14,307 nt of DNA from Methylophaga sp. (GCA_014762585.1 JABURN010000258.1:1-14307), one strand, 5' to 3'. Counted from the first letter of the stretch, positions 1 to 7,177 are shown. Notes: generated by a model not told the origin, from the sequence alone. Numbers and translations are program-made.

Positions 1-172
1 CGCCGGGTTTGGCTTCCAGTGCTTTGGTTTTTGCTTCTTCAAGCGAAATCAGTCCCAGGCCTTCAGACAAGGTTTTCATTTCGCGCATATCATCGTCATC
101 GGCTTTAACCGGTGCAGATAAAACCAGCACGGTTAAGACACTGCTCAGGGTAATCGCACTCATTAATTTCAT
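1..172 (-). CDS. PepSY-like exported small protein, 5' part only
   Basis: This partial gene runs off the left edge. It starts at the ATG whose complement lies at 170-172, preceded by a clear AGAGGAGA ribosome site. The 57 visible residues begin MKLMSAITLSSVLTVLVLSA, a typical Sec signal peptide with predicted cleavage near APVKA/DDDD. An acidic stretch (DDDDMREM) follows, then SEGLGLISLEEAKTKALEAK. The pattern of signal peptide, acidic start and 'ISLEEA...A' matches small periplasmic PepSY-domain proteins. PepSY proteins are usually 80-110 residues and often sit beside two-component system genes; any such neighbour would lie outside this window. Function is not known beyond a likely periplasmic role. 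The family call is by eye on a truncated sequence. Confidence 0.62.
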   Translation of the reverse strand, partial: MKLMSAITLSSVLTVLVLSAPVKADDDDMREMKTLSEGLGLISLEEAKTKALEAKPG

Positions 173-229
173 GTTCAGTCTCCTCTATTGATGAACGCTT
201 CCCATCTTAGGAGGCTGGACTTAATCCAA

Positions 230-263
230 GCTGAAGCCTAAATTAACTGAAACTGAATCTGAA
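230..263. promoter_or_regulatory. Tandem CTGAA hexamer repeats before the PepSY gene
   Basis: CTGAA occurs at 231-235, 247-251, 253-257 and 259-263; the last three form contiguous hexamers ACTGAA-ACTGAA-TCTGAA. Direct repeats of this kind are typical of OmpR-family response regulator sites. They lie about 60-90 bases upstream of the PepSY start on the minus strand, and just upstream of the marR promoter. The regulator assignment is inference. Confidence 0.3.
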
Positions 264-276
264 ATATAATCAGGCA

Positions 277-305
277 TTGAAAATAATTAGGAAGCTAACT
301 ATAAT
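277..305 (+). promoter_or_regulatory. Sigma70 promoter of the MarR gene
   Basis: A TTGAAA -35 box (277-282), a 17-base spacer and a perfect TATAAT -10 box (300-305) are present. Transcription should start about 7 bases later, near 311-313, which coincides with the ATG at 313. No Shine-Dalgarno sequence lies between the -10 box and the ATG, so the message is predicted to be leaderless. Confidence 0.72.
284..300 (+). promoter_or_regulatory. SlyA/MarR-type operator inside the marR promoter spacer
   Basis: The 17 bases TAATTAGGAAGCTAACT fill the spacer between -35 and -10. The core TTAGGAAGCTAA (287-298) differs at one base from the SlyA consensus TTAGCAAGCTAA (known from Salmonella). A perfect 17-base inverted copy lies at 835-851, next to the downstream gene. 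Binding here would exclude RNA polymerase, which implies autorepression. Confidence 0.7.
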
Positions 306-312
306 CTGAATT

Positions 313-816
313 ATGCTGGAGCTCAAAGACTTACCGGATGCGCATATCCTCAAGAAGTTTGCTGATCGCTATCCCGATGCCGATATCGACAGGGTGATAC
401 AGTTTCTGACTTTTCTGCGCGTCGCGACCGACTTATCCAACGGCCTGGACCGTTATCTGAACGCCCATGCCCTGTTGCAGGGGCGCTGGTGGGTGTTGGT
501 ATTACTGATGCGTGAGGACGATGCTTGCTCCAGCCCGTCGAAACTGGCAGAAAAAGCCGGAGTCAGTCGTGCCACCATGACCGGACTGATCGATGGTCTC
601 CAGCGAGACAAATTGGTGAGTCGGATGGTGTCACCCAAAGATCGCAGGCAGAGCCTAGTCAAGTTGACCAGCAAGGGGCAGGCGAAACTGGATGAGGTCA
701 TGCCGGAATATTATCGCCGGGTCAGGCAGTTGATGACTGCGCTGACAGATGAAGAGGGTGACATGCTGATGCAGGTTCTGATGAAGCTGAATCAGCAGGC
801 TCAGGTATTTGACTGA
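313..816 (+). CDS. MarR/SlyA-family transcriptional regulator
   Basis: This 167-residue protein has the usual MarR length. A winged helix-turn-helix spans about residues 73-125: SPSKLAEKAGVSRATMTGLI is the helix-turn-helix with the recognition helix near 84-97, and KDRRQSLVKLTSKG is the wing with the family-typical DRR (110-112). Dimerisation helices flank it at about 12-50 and 128-165. One cysteine (C72) sits just before the DNA-binding domain, so redox or electrophile sensing is possible but unproven. The ATG at 313 has no ribosome site and coincides with the predicted transcription start. The next gene, 52 bases downstream, is probably its target, because both are marked by the same SlyA-like operator in opposite orientations. 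Ligand unknown. Confidence 0.9.
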   Translation: MLELKDLPDAHILKKFADRYPDADIDRVIQFLTFLRVATDLSNGLDRYLNAHALLQGRWWVLVLLMREDDACSSPSKLAEKAGVSRATMTGLIDGLQRDKLVSRMVSPKDRRQSLVKLTSKGQAKLDEVMPEYYRRVRQLMTALTDEEGDMLMQVLMKLNQQAQVFD

Positions 817-834
817 GCTATTTTTTGTGTTAAC

Positions 835-851
835 AGTTAGCTTCCTAATTA
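835..851 (-). promoter_or_regulatory. Second SlyA-like operator, inverted copy, before the SnoaL-like gene
   Basis: AGTTAGCTTCCTAATTA is the exact reverse complement of the operator at 284-300. It lies in the 52-base gap between the MarR gene and the SnoaL-like gene, immediately before the AAAGGAGA ribosome site. A weak -35-like TTGTGT (825-830) precedes it, but no convincing -10 box leaves room for a 5' leader. The site may control a local promoter or act as a roadblock on read-through from marR. Confidence 0.65.
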
Positions 852-868
852 ATTAAAGGAGACCGTTT

Positions 869-1306
869 ATGAAACAGTTATTTGTAGCCATGACAGCCAT
901 GAGTTTAAGTGCCGCGGCTTTGGCAGACAGCCCGGAAACGATTGTCAGCCAGGCTAATCAGCAATGGAATCAGGCCCTGAACCAGGGAAAACTCAATGAG
1001 CTGGTAGCGCTTTATGCTACTGATGCCAGCGTTTCACCCGGCAATGGCAAACTGCTGGAAGGTCACGAAGCCATCAGCAATCTGTTCTCAGGCTTTATCG
1101 ATAATGGTGTCCACAATCACCAGATCGAAACAGTGGATATCATCGCTGCTGAGAATCAGATTACACAGATCGGCTACTGGCAGGCTGAAGGCGTGGATGC
1201 CGAGCAGAAGCCGGTGTCATTCGGTGGCGTGCTGGTGACCGTACTGCAGCAGAACGACGCCGGTGAATGGCAATTGCAGTCCCATGTGTGGAATGCCGCG
1301 CCATAA
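869..1306 (+). CDS. Exported SnoaL/DUF4440-like (NTF2-fold) protein
   Basis: This 145-residue protein has a Sec signal peptide (MKQLFVAMTAMSLSAAALA, predicted cleavage before DS). The mature region starts ETIVSQANQQWNQALNQGKL and includes LVALYATDASVSPGNGKLLEGHEAI, then an amphipathic region and a C-terminal VTVLQQNDAGEWQLQSHVWN strand. This is the NTF2-like cone fold of the SnoaL/DUF4440 group, in which the same scaffold serves varied small-molecule binding or enzymatic roles. No catalytic assignment is possible from sequence. The start is supported by AAAGGAGA at 855-862. The MarR gene upstream and the shared operator suggest it belongs to that regulator's response, perhaps a stress- or solvent-related periplasmic function. 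A bidirectional terminator follows it. Confidence 0.8.
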   Translation: MKQLFVAMTAMSLSAAALADSPETIVSQANQQWNQALNQGKLNELVALYATDASVSPGNGKLLEGHEAISNLFSGFIDNGVHNHQIETVDIIAAENQITQIGYWQAEGVDAEQKPVSFGGVLVTVLQQNDAGEWQLQSHVWNAAP

Positions 1307-1317
1307 AAATCCTGCGA

Positions 1318-1341
1318 TGCTGCCACAAGGAGGTGGCAGCA
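1318..1341. terminator. Hairpin between convergent genes
   Basis: The arms TGCTGCCAC (1318-1326) and GTGGCAGCA (1333-1341) form a perfect 9-bp stem with a 6-base loop. On the minus strand, five Ts follow after 6 bases (1307-1311), making it a reasonable terminator for the GGDEF-EAL gene. The plus-strand tail is only weakly T-rich (CTTGGTTGTT). Confidence 0.65.
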
Positions 1342-1349
1342 CTTGGTTG

Positions 1350-3962
1350 TTAGCCCCGATTCCACTCTGCTTTGTGCAGCGTGACATCATGTGCGGGTGA
1401 CAGAATATATGGGGTTGGCCGTCGGATGTGGTAGCCCTGAGCGTAATTAATGCCGATATCCCGCACCGCGGCCAGCACATCTTCACTTTCGACATACTCC
1501 GCAATGGTCGCTGCGTTAAGTTCATGCGCGAGAGTTGAGATACAGCGCACCACCGCATGATCCTTAACGTTGTGAACCATATTGGCGACGAACTCACCAT
1601 CAATTTTGACGAAGTCTATCGGGAAGTGCTTCAGATAATGGAAAGAAGAGAAGCCGGAACCGAAGTCATCCACAGCCAGCTTGAAACCTTCCGCTTTCAG
1701 GTTGATCACAAATTTTTCCAGCAAAGTCATATTTTTAACGGTATCGCGTTCGGTGATCTCAAACACGATGCGTTCGCGGGCAATGCTGGCATTTTCGACG
1801 ATACGTTCGACCTGGGGTAAGAATTCACTCAGCACCAGCGAACGGGGCGAGATATTGATAAAAATCATGCCTTCGTAGTCTTCCCGCTCCATCTGCAGCA
1901 GCGCTTTTTCCAGCATCACAAAATCCAGATTATGGATAATGCCCAGCTTCTCAGCGATCTCGATAAATTCGTGAGCGCCCATGATATGACCATCATCGGT
2001 CATGATCCGGCACAGGACTTCCACGGCTTTGATCTCGCCACTGCGGGTACTGACCAGTGGCTGGAAGTAAGGGATGACAGCCTTGTCCTTGATAGCTTTG
2101 CTAATCATCAGGCTCTTTTCATTGATGTCCCGGAATACTTCGAGAATATCATCCTCATCCGGTGTGTAGGCGCGGTTCTTACCGTGGCTCTTCGCCTTGT
2201 ACATCATATTGTCAGCAAACATGAACAGGTCTTTGCTGCTGTCAGCATGATCCGGGAAAACCGCGAGACCGATCGACATGCTGGCATCCACCCGTTCGCC
2301 GGTATCAGGTGTAAATAAATCAATGGTTTCGGTGCCTTTCAGAATACGCTGAGCCACGAGTTGTGCCTGTTCCAGATCACTCTCCGGCAACACAACAGCA
2401 AATTCGTCACCGCCGTAACGGGCAAGAAAATCACCGGCACGTAAAGCATCCCTCAAAACATCGCTAATCGCTTGCAATGCCTTGTCACCAAAGCCATGAC
2501 CGTAGGAGTCATTCAAGTTCTTGAAGTTATCCAGATCGATCATCAATACCGAGAATTTGTAGCCATGACGTCTGGCACGCAGCACTTCATAATCGAGCAT
2601 TTCCCAGAAAATGCGTTGATTGTGCAGGTCGGTCAGTGGGTCACGGGTCGCATAATATTCCAGATCCTTGGTGTATTTGTAGATGGCTTTGACTGAGCCC
2701 ACGACATTGATCAGGGTTGACAGAATACTGCTGGTGACCAGCATCCGGGTGCTATCCTGGCTGACATCCGTGTTGACGCCGATACCGACAATCCCACCAA
2801 TTTTAGGTTTATCCAGCACCAGTGTTTTAGTTCGCAGACGAATATCTTCCGGCGCCAGCTCAATTTGCTTAGCATCGGGTATCGCTGTGTGATGAAGAAT
2901 CTCCATCCCGCATTGAGATTGAAACAGCGGGTGCTCGCTCATATCTTCAAGGATTGCCTGCTCAACCTGTTTTTTGGTTGTGGGCGAGGGAGGGCCCAGC
3001 CAGAATAACTCCATCGCAAAGGTTTCATCCTCGACTTTGAAAATCGAGTAAAGGTTATAAACGGGCATCACCTCATTGATTTCAGTCAGCAGAATACTGA
3101 TGTATTCACGCCAGTCCCTGACGACATCGGAAGTGATGACAAATTTTTCCAGTAGCTGTATTTCAAATTCCAGTAAATCCTTGTCGACCGCCATCGTGCG
3201 CATGCGCTCCGATAGTTTATCCACTTTGCTGTAGATGCGGTTCAGTTCGGAAAAGCCGTATTGATTGTGCTGTAGATCAAGTTTGCCCAAGTCGGAAACT
3301 TTATGAACCTGTTCAATACTGTCCTCGAGCTCGAACATGGAACGATTGATGCGACGGTGAAGGTAGAAAATGACAAATATCGCTAGCAGAAATGGAAAAG
3401 GGGCCAGATAAATCAGATTAGTCATCAGCTTTTCTTCGGCGCTGTCCATCAACGTCGATAAGTCATGATTGATGCTGATGACTGCCAATGGCTTATCGGC
3501 AAAGACTGATTGCGGGCAATCACTACACAATCCGTTATTCATCAGCGGCCACTCAAACCTCAGGGCCGTAGTACTGGCATCAGTATGAAACCGGGTTTGA
3601 TTGGCCACCAGGTTTTTTGCGGCGGTATTCACTATCGGCGTGTGATCAAGAAAATTGATATTGACCTGATAAGCTGGGTGCTGGCGCTCAATTTTATTCA
3701 GATATTCATCTATTTCCTGCAGCGTCCATGGGTGTTGCTGTATCAGCTGTACACCCTGAAAAATAACCTGAACCAGTTCCTGAGAGGCACTGACAGAAGC
3801 GGTCTTGATGGACGTTTTATTGACCTGATCGGCGGCCAGATATATCAGTAAGAAGCCCAGCGCTGAAAAGAAAATTGAGACACTGAGCAAAAATGATTTT
3901 ATGGAACGGTTATAGAAATGTTGCTTGATAAAGCCTCTACTGGAATCAGCATGATCAGGCAT
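1350..3962 (-). CDS. Membrane GGDEF-EAL protein (diguanylate cyclase/phosphodiesterase)
   Basis: This 870-residue cyclic-di-GMP enzyme has two membrane segments (about 22-44 and 183-200) bracketing a periplasmic sensor region of some 135 residues, which contains a C146-S-D-C149 pair. A linker with coiled-coil character and a GAF-like region (about 265-425) follow. The GGDEF domain (about 432-600) has an intact GGDEF at 517-521 and an RxxD inhibitory site at 508-511. The EAL domain (about 620-855) has EVL at 648-650 in place of EAL, with N703, E735, D765-D766, K786, E822 and Q842 in the expected motifs, so both activities look possible. The start at 3962 has AAGGA 10 bases upstream; a nearer ATG in another frame opens only a four-codon frame. 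Its input signal is unknown. An FNR-type box upstream suggests oxygen-linked expression. Confidence 0.92.
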   Translation of the reverse strand: MPDHADSSRGFIKQHFYNRSIKSFLLSVSIFFSALGFLLIYLAADQVNKTSIKTASVSASQELVQVIFQGVQLIQQHPWTLQEIDEYLNKIERQHPAYQVNINFLDHTPIVNTAAKNLVANQTRFHTDASTTALRFEWPLMNNGLCSDCPQSVFADKPLAVISINHDLSTLMDSAEEKLMTNLIYLAPFPFLLAIFVIFYLHRRINRSMFELEDSIEQVHKVSDLGKLDLQHNQYGFSELNRIYSKVDKLSERMRTMAVDKDLLEFEIQLLEKFVITSDVVRDWREYISILLTEINEVMPVYNLYSIFKVEDETFAMELFWLGPPSPTTKKQVEQAILEDMSEHPLFQSQCGMEILHHTAIPDAKQIELAPEDIRLRTKTLVLDKPKIGGIVGIGVNTDVSQDSTRMLVTSSILSTLINVVGSVKAIYKYTKDLEYYATRDPLTDLHNQRIFWEMLDYEVLRARRHGYKFSVLMIDLDNFKNLNDSYGHGFGDKALQAISDVLRDALRAGDFLARYGGDEFAVVLPESDLEQAQLVAQRILKGTETIDLFTPDTGERVDASMSIGLAVFPDHADSSKDLFMFADNMMYKAKSHGKNRAYTPDEDDILEVFRDINEKSLMISKAIKDKAVIPYFQPLVSTRSGEIKAVEVLCRIMTDDGHIMGAHEFIEIAEKLGIIHNLDFVMLEKALLQMEREDYEGMIFINISPRSLVLSEFLPQVERIVENASIARERIVFEITERDTVKNMTLLEKFVINLKAEGFKLAVDDFGSGFSSFHYLKHFPIDFVKIDGEFVANMVHNVKDHAVVRCISTLAHELNAATIAEYVESEDVLAAVRDIGINYAQGYHIRRPTPYILSPAHDVTLHKAEWNRG

Positions 3963-4017
3963 CTGGCATATGTCCTTATGTATGATTTTATTATTAGCTT
4001 TTGTCTGAACCTGACCG

Positions 4018-4063
4018 CTTATAGTCCTTGAGATGAGCCATTGGCCACATTGATCCAGATCAA
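4018..4063 (-). promoter_or_regulatory. FNR/ANR-type box with -10 element for the GGDEF-EAL gene
   Basis: TTGATCCAGATCAA (4050-4063) is a perfect match to the FNR consensus TTGAT-N4-ATCAA. On the minus strand it is followed 26 bases later by TATAAG (4023-4018), with no recognisable -35 box, as in activator-dependent promoters. The box centre would fall near -45 of the predicted start, a few bases off the ideal -41.5. The gene start is 88 bases from the box. An effect on nirB is less likely, since the box is about 340 bases from that start. Confidence 0.55.
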
Positions 4064-4278
4064 ACTTCCCTGACTTATGTCTCTTTTAGCTTAACCATAA
4101 ACACTGCCTTCAAACCAGCATAGCAGCCGCTTTCAGCCATTAATGACATAAATAAGTATCCTAAATAACTAATTTAAAAAGGAAATAGTGAGTGCACTGT
4201 TTTGTGTTCCAGCAAAAAACCAAAAAACACATGCGAAAGCTAAGGAATGCGGTGTTTGCATCATAAAGGACAAGCGCT

Positions 4279-4325
4279 GTTTCAAATTGGTGCACAAATA
4301 AGTATTTATCGCACCAATTAAGGGC
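4279..4325 (+). promoter_or_regulatory. Paired NtrC-like sites upstream of nirB
   Basis: Compared with the enteric NtrC pattern GCAC-N7-GTGC, 4279-4293 reads GTTT-N7-GTGC (5 of 8) and 4311-4325 reads GCAC-N7-GGGC (7 of 8). The centres are 32 bp apart, about three helical turns, at roughly -109 and -77 from the predicted sigma54 start. Spacing and position are typical of NtrC enhancers; the assignment is by eye. Confidence 0.5.
4293..4308 (+). repeat. Shared 16-base element, nirB copy
   Basis: CACAAATAAGTATTTA occurs here and again at 9931-9946 upstream of the porin gene. Its core AAATA-AG-TATTT is a palindrome, and read on the minus strand it contains TACTTAT, which fits the NarL heptamer TACYYMT. 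A 10-base partial copy lies near 4150-4159. It sits between the two NtrC-like half-sites. The protein it binds is unknown. Confidence 0.5.
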
Positions 4326-4367
4326 TTTCCGATCTGCGCATTTTTAACAATATCAATACCTTATAAC

Positions 4368-4384
4368 TTGGCATGGTGATTGCG
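4368..4384 (+). promoter_or_regulatory. Sigma54 promoter of nirB-nirD-nasA
   Basis: TTGGCATGGTGATTGCG has the -24 GG and -12 GC at the fixed sigma54 spacing (consensus TGGCACG-N4-TTGC). The predicted start is near 4395, which leaves only about 22 bases before the nirB ATG, with GGAGAG as the ribosome site. There is no room for a regulatory RNA leader. Confidence 0.8.
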
Positions 4385-4416
4385 ATATTGATGGGCAGTT
4401 AATACCGGAGAGATCC

Positions 4417-6849
4417 ATGAAAGAAAAATTAGTGCTGATTGGTAATGGCATGGCAGGCATGCGTACGCTGGAGGAGTTGCTCAAGCTCGCACCTGAGAAA
4501 TATGACATTACCGTGTTCGGCGAAGAACCTTACGGTAACTATAACCGTATTATGCTGTCGCCAGTGCTGGCAGGCGAGAAGACCATTAACGAGATCATGA
4601 TTAACGATCTGCAATGGTATGAAGACAATAACGTCACCCTGCACTCAGGTAAAAAGGTGACCCGGATTGACCGTGTCAAACGCCAGGTTATGGCTGATGA
4701 CGGCACCGTTGAGCCCTATGATCGTCTGCTGCTGGCAACCGGTTCACGTCCATTTATGCTGCCCGTTCCTGGTGCAGACTTGCCCGGCGTCATTAGCTTT
4801 CGCGATATCAAAGACGTCGATACCATGCTGGAAACCTCCAAAACGCACAAGAAAGCCGTGGTTATCGGTGGCGGTCTGCTGGGGCTGGAAGCGGCCAACG
4901 GTCTGATGCTGCAGGGCATGGATGTGACTGTGGTTCACATCAGTGAAACGCTGATGAACCAGCAACTCGACAGCGCGGCTTCGGATTTGATGCTGGAGGA
5001 ACTCAAAGGCAAAGGCCTGAATTTCCTGATGAGTCACGCCACTGAATCCATCAGTGGCGACAACCGTGTAGAGAAAGTCCATTTCAAGGACGGCAGTGAG
5101 ATAGATGCAGACCTGGTAGTGATGGCAGTAGGTATCCGTCCCAATATCGAACTGGCGCAATCTGCCGGTATTCATTGTGAACGCGGTATTGTGGTCGATG
5201 ACACCATGCAGACCTTTGATCCGACCATTTATGCGGTGGGTGAATGTGTGCAGCACCGCAGCCAGACATTTGGTCTGGTCGCGCCTTTGTTTGAGCAGGC
5301 CAAGGTCTGTGCCAATCACCTGGCTCAAATGGGCATTGCCCGTTATATCAGTACGGTCACTTCAACCAAGCTGAAAGTCACCGGTATCGATCTGTTTTCA
5401 GCCGGTGATTTCAACGGCGATGAAGACACTGAAGATCTGGTGTTCAAAGATGCCGCCCGTCATGTCTACAAGAAACTGGTGATTCGCGATGATCGCCTGA
5501 TTGGTGTGGTGCTGTATGGGGATACCGTAGATGGCACCTGGTACTTCCAGTTGATGAAAGACGGCACCGATGTGTCCGATATTCGTGAAAACATGCTGTT
5601 TGGCCAGCACCATATCGGTGATTCCGGGCATGGCGCTGCCAACTCTACCGACAATCTGCCGGATGATGCTGAAATCTGTGGCTGTAACGGTGTCTGCAAA
5701 GGCGATATCACCAAGGCGATTTCACAGCACAATCTTTACACCCTGGACGAAGTCAAAGCGCACACTAAAGCGTCAGCTTCCTGTGGGTCCTGCGCCGGTC
5801 TGGTAGAGCAAATCCTGGCTTCTACTCTGGGTAGTGACTTTAACGATACGCCAAGCAAAAAAGCCATGTGTGGCTGTACCGACATGTCGCATGATGAGGT
5901 CAAAACCGCGATTAAAGAACAGGAACTGAAAAATATTCCTCAGCTGATTGAAGCGCTGGAATGGAAAAATCCTGATGGTTGTCATTCCTGCCGACCGGCA
6001 TTGAACTATTACATGCTGAGTAGCTGGCCTAAGGAATACGCAGATGATCCACAATCACGTTTCATCAATGAACGGGTCCACGCCAATATTCAGAAAGACG
6101 GTACTTATTCCGTTGTGCCGCGGATCTGGGGTGGGGTGACCAACCCGAGAGAGTTGCGTGCGATTGCCGATATCTCCGAGAAATACAAAGTACCCACTGT
6201 GAAAATCACCGGTGGTCAGCGTATCGATCTGCTGGGGGTGAAGAAAGATGATCTGCCCAAGATGTGGGCGGATTTGAGTGATGCCGGATTTGTCTCCGGG
6301 CATGCCTATGGTAAATCACTGCGCACGGTGAAGACCTGTGTCGGTAGTGAGTGGTGCCGCTTCGGTACGCAGGATTCGACCGGTCTCGGTATCAAGGTCG
6401 AGAAAATGACCTGGGGCAGTTGGACGCCGCATAAATTCAAGATTGCCGTGTCCGGTTGTCCGCGTAACTGTGCCGAAGCCACCATTAAGGATATCGGTGT
6501 GGTCTGTGTCGACTCCGGTTATGAACTGCATGTCGGCGGTAACGGTGGTATCAAGGTCAGGGCTACTGATTTCCTCTGCAAAGTGGCGACTGAAGAAGAA
6601 GCGATGGAATACATCGCGGCTTATATGCAGCTCTACCGTGAAGAAGGCCATTACCTGGAACGTACTGCACCGTGGATTGAGCGTGTCGGTCTGAAGCACG
6701 TGCAGGCGCTGGTGGTGGAAGATGAAACCAACCGCAAACGTCTGGCTCAGCGTTTCTATGAATCACAGGAAAACGCACAGACGGATCCGTGGGCAGAGCA
6801 TGCCGCCAAGCACAAAGAAAACTACATTCCGATTAAACAAGTAAGCTAG
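4417..6849 (+). CDS. nirB: Assimilatory NAD(P)H nitrite reductase, large subunit
   Basis: This cytoplasmic enzyme reduces nitrite to ammonium with six electrons from NAD(P)H via FAD, Fe-S and siroheme. At 810 residues it is slightly shorter than the usual 830-850. The N-terminal pyridine-nucleotide oxidoreductase part shows VLIGNGMAG (FAD, residues 6-14) and AVVIGGGLLGLEA (NAD, about 147-160). Two BFD-type [2Fe-2S] segments follow: C421, C423, C456, C459, then C485, C487, C522, C525. The C-terminal sulfite/nitrite reductase half carries the siroheme-[4Fe-4S] ligands C641, C647, C681 and C685 (TCVGSEWC and SGCPRNC). The ATG follows GGAGAG. nirD begins 8 bases after the stop. It is the first gene of the sigma54-driven operon and is intact. 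Confidence 0.97.
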   Translation: MKEKLVLIGNGMAGMRTLEELLKLAPEKYDITVFGEEPYGNYNRIMLSPVLAGEKTINEIMINDLQWYEDNNVTLHSGKKVTRIDRVKRQVMADDGTVEPYDRLLLATGSRPFMLPVPGADLPGVISFRDIKDVDTMLETSKTHKKAVVIGGGLLGLEAANGLMLQGMDVTVVHISETLMNQQLDSAASDLMLEELKGKGLNFLMSHATESISGDNRVEKVHFKDGSEIDADLVVMAVGIRPNIELAQSAGIHCERGIVVDDTMQTFDPTIYAVGECVQHRSQTFGLVAPLFEQAKVCANHLAQMGIARYISTVTSTKLKVTGIDLFSAGDFNGDEDTEDLVFKDAARHVYKKLVIRDDRLIGVVLYGDTVDGTWYFQLMKDGTDVSDIRENMLFGQHHIGDSGHGAANSTDNLPDDAEICGCNGVCKGDITKAISQHNLYTLDEVKAHTKASASCGSCAGLVEQILASTLGSDFNDTPSKKAMCGCTDMSHDEVKTAIKEQELKNIPQLIEALEWKNPDGCHSCRPALNYYMLSSWPKEYADDPQSRFINERVHANIQKDGTYSVVPRIWGGVTNPRELRAIADISEKYKVPTVKITGGQRIDLLGVKKDDLPKMWADLSDAGFVSGHAYGKSLRTVKTCVGSEWCRFGTQDSTGLGIKVEKMTWGSWTPHKFKIAVSGCPRNCAEATIKDIGVVCVDSGYELHVGGNGGIKVRATDFLCKVATEEEAMEYIAAYMQLYREEGHYLERTAPWIERVGLKHVQALVVEDETNRKRLAQRFYESQENAQTDPWAEHAAKHKENYIPIKQVS

Positions 6850-6857
6850 AGGTAAGC

Positions 6858-7163
6858 ATGAGCTGGACCGAAGTTGGCCCACTGGCCGATATTCCAAACA
6901 AGGGGTCACGAGTGTTGGTGACCAAAGATGGCGACGTGGCTGTCTTCAGAACCGCAGGCGATGAAGTTTTTGCCCTCTACGATCAATGCCCGCATAAGGC
7001 CGGCCCGCTATCACAGGGGATAGTCTATGATAAACGGGTCGCCTGTCCGCTCCATAACTGGGTCATCGACATGGAAAGTGGTGAAGCAACCGGGCCTGAT
7101 GAAGGCTGCACACGTACGTTTGAGACCAAAATCGAAAACGGCGTGGTCTATATTTCGCTATAA
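6858..7163 (+). CDS. nirD: Nitrite reductase small subunit, Rieske type
   Basis: This 101-residue partner of NirB has a Rieske-like fold. The full cluster motif is present: C44-P-H46 and C63-P-L-H66 (QCPHKAGPL and ACPLHNW), so it should bind a [2Fe-2S] centre and feed electrons to NirB. Some enteric NirD proteins have lost these ligands, so this copy is of the cluster-bearing, NasE-like kind. AGAGGT at 6848-6853 serves as ribosome site within an 8-base gap after nirB, indicating cotranscription. The next gene, nasA, starts 14 bases after the stop. Confidence 0.95.
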   Translation: MSWTEVGPLADIPNKGSRVLVTKDGDVAVFRTAGDEVFALYDQCPHKAGPLSQGIVYDKRVACPLHNWVIDMESGEATGPDEGCTRTFETKIENGVVYISL

Positions 7164-7177
7164 AAGAGTCATCTGTT

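Larger units (their letters stand above)
3963..4416. other. Divergent intergenic region between the GGDEF-EAL gene and nirB
   Basis: This 454-base region holds, from left to right: a minus-strand promoter-like element with an FNR-type box (4018-4063), an AT-rich stretch with one partial copy of AAATAAGTAT near 4150-4159, an unproven 37-codon frame starting with GTG (4188-4301), paired NtrC-like sites (4279-4325), the shared CACAAATAAGTATTTA element (4293-4308), and the sigma54 promoter of nirB (4368-4384). I see no RNA gene in it. Confidence 0.6.

Noticed and set aside
9..191. Plus-strand open frame of 60 codons at the left edge
   Set aside because: It is the shadow of the minus-strand PepSY gene, which has a signal peptide and a good ribosome site; the plus frame is serine-rich and lacks a ribosome site.
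4188..4301. A 37-codon frame from GTG with AAAGGAA upstream, encoding a peptide with four cysteines
   Set aside because: It runs into the NtrC-like site and the shared promoter element of nirB, uses a non-ATG start, and has no recognisable family. A frame of this length is expected by chance. Conservation in relatives would reopen it.
4362..4367. TATAAC as a sigma70 -10 box for nirB
   Set aside because: No -35 element at 16-18 bases, and it directly abuts the much better sigma54 promoter.
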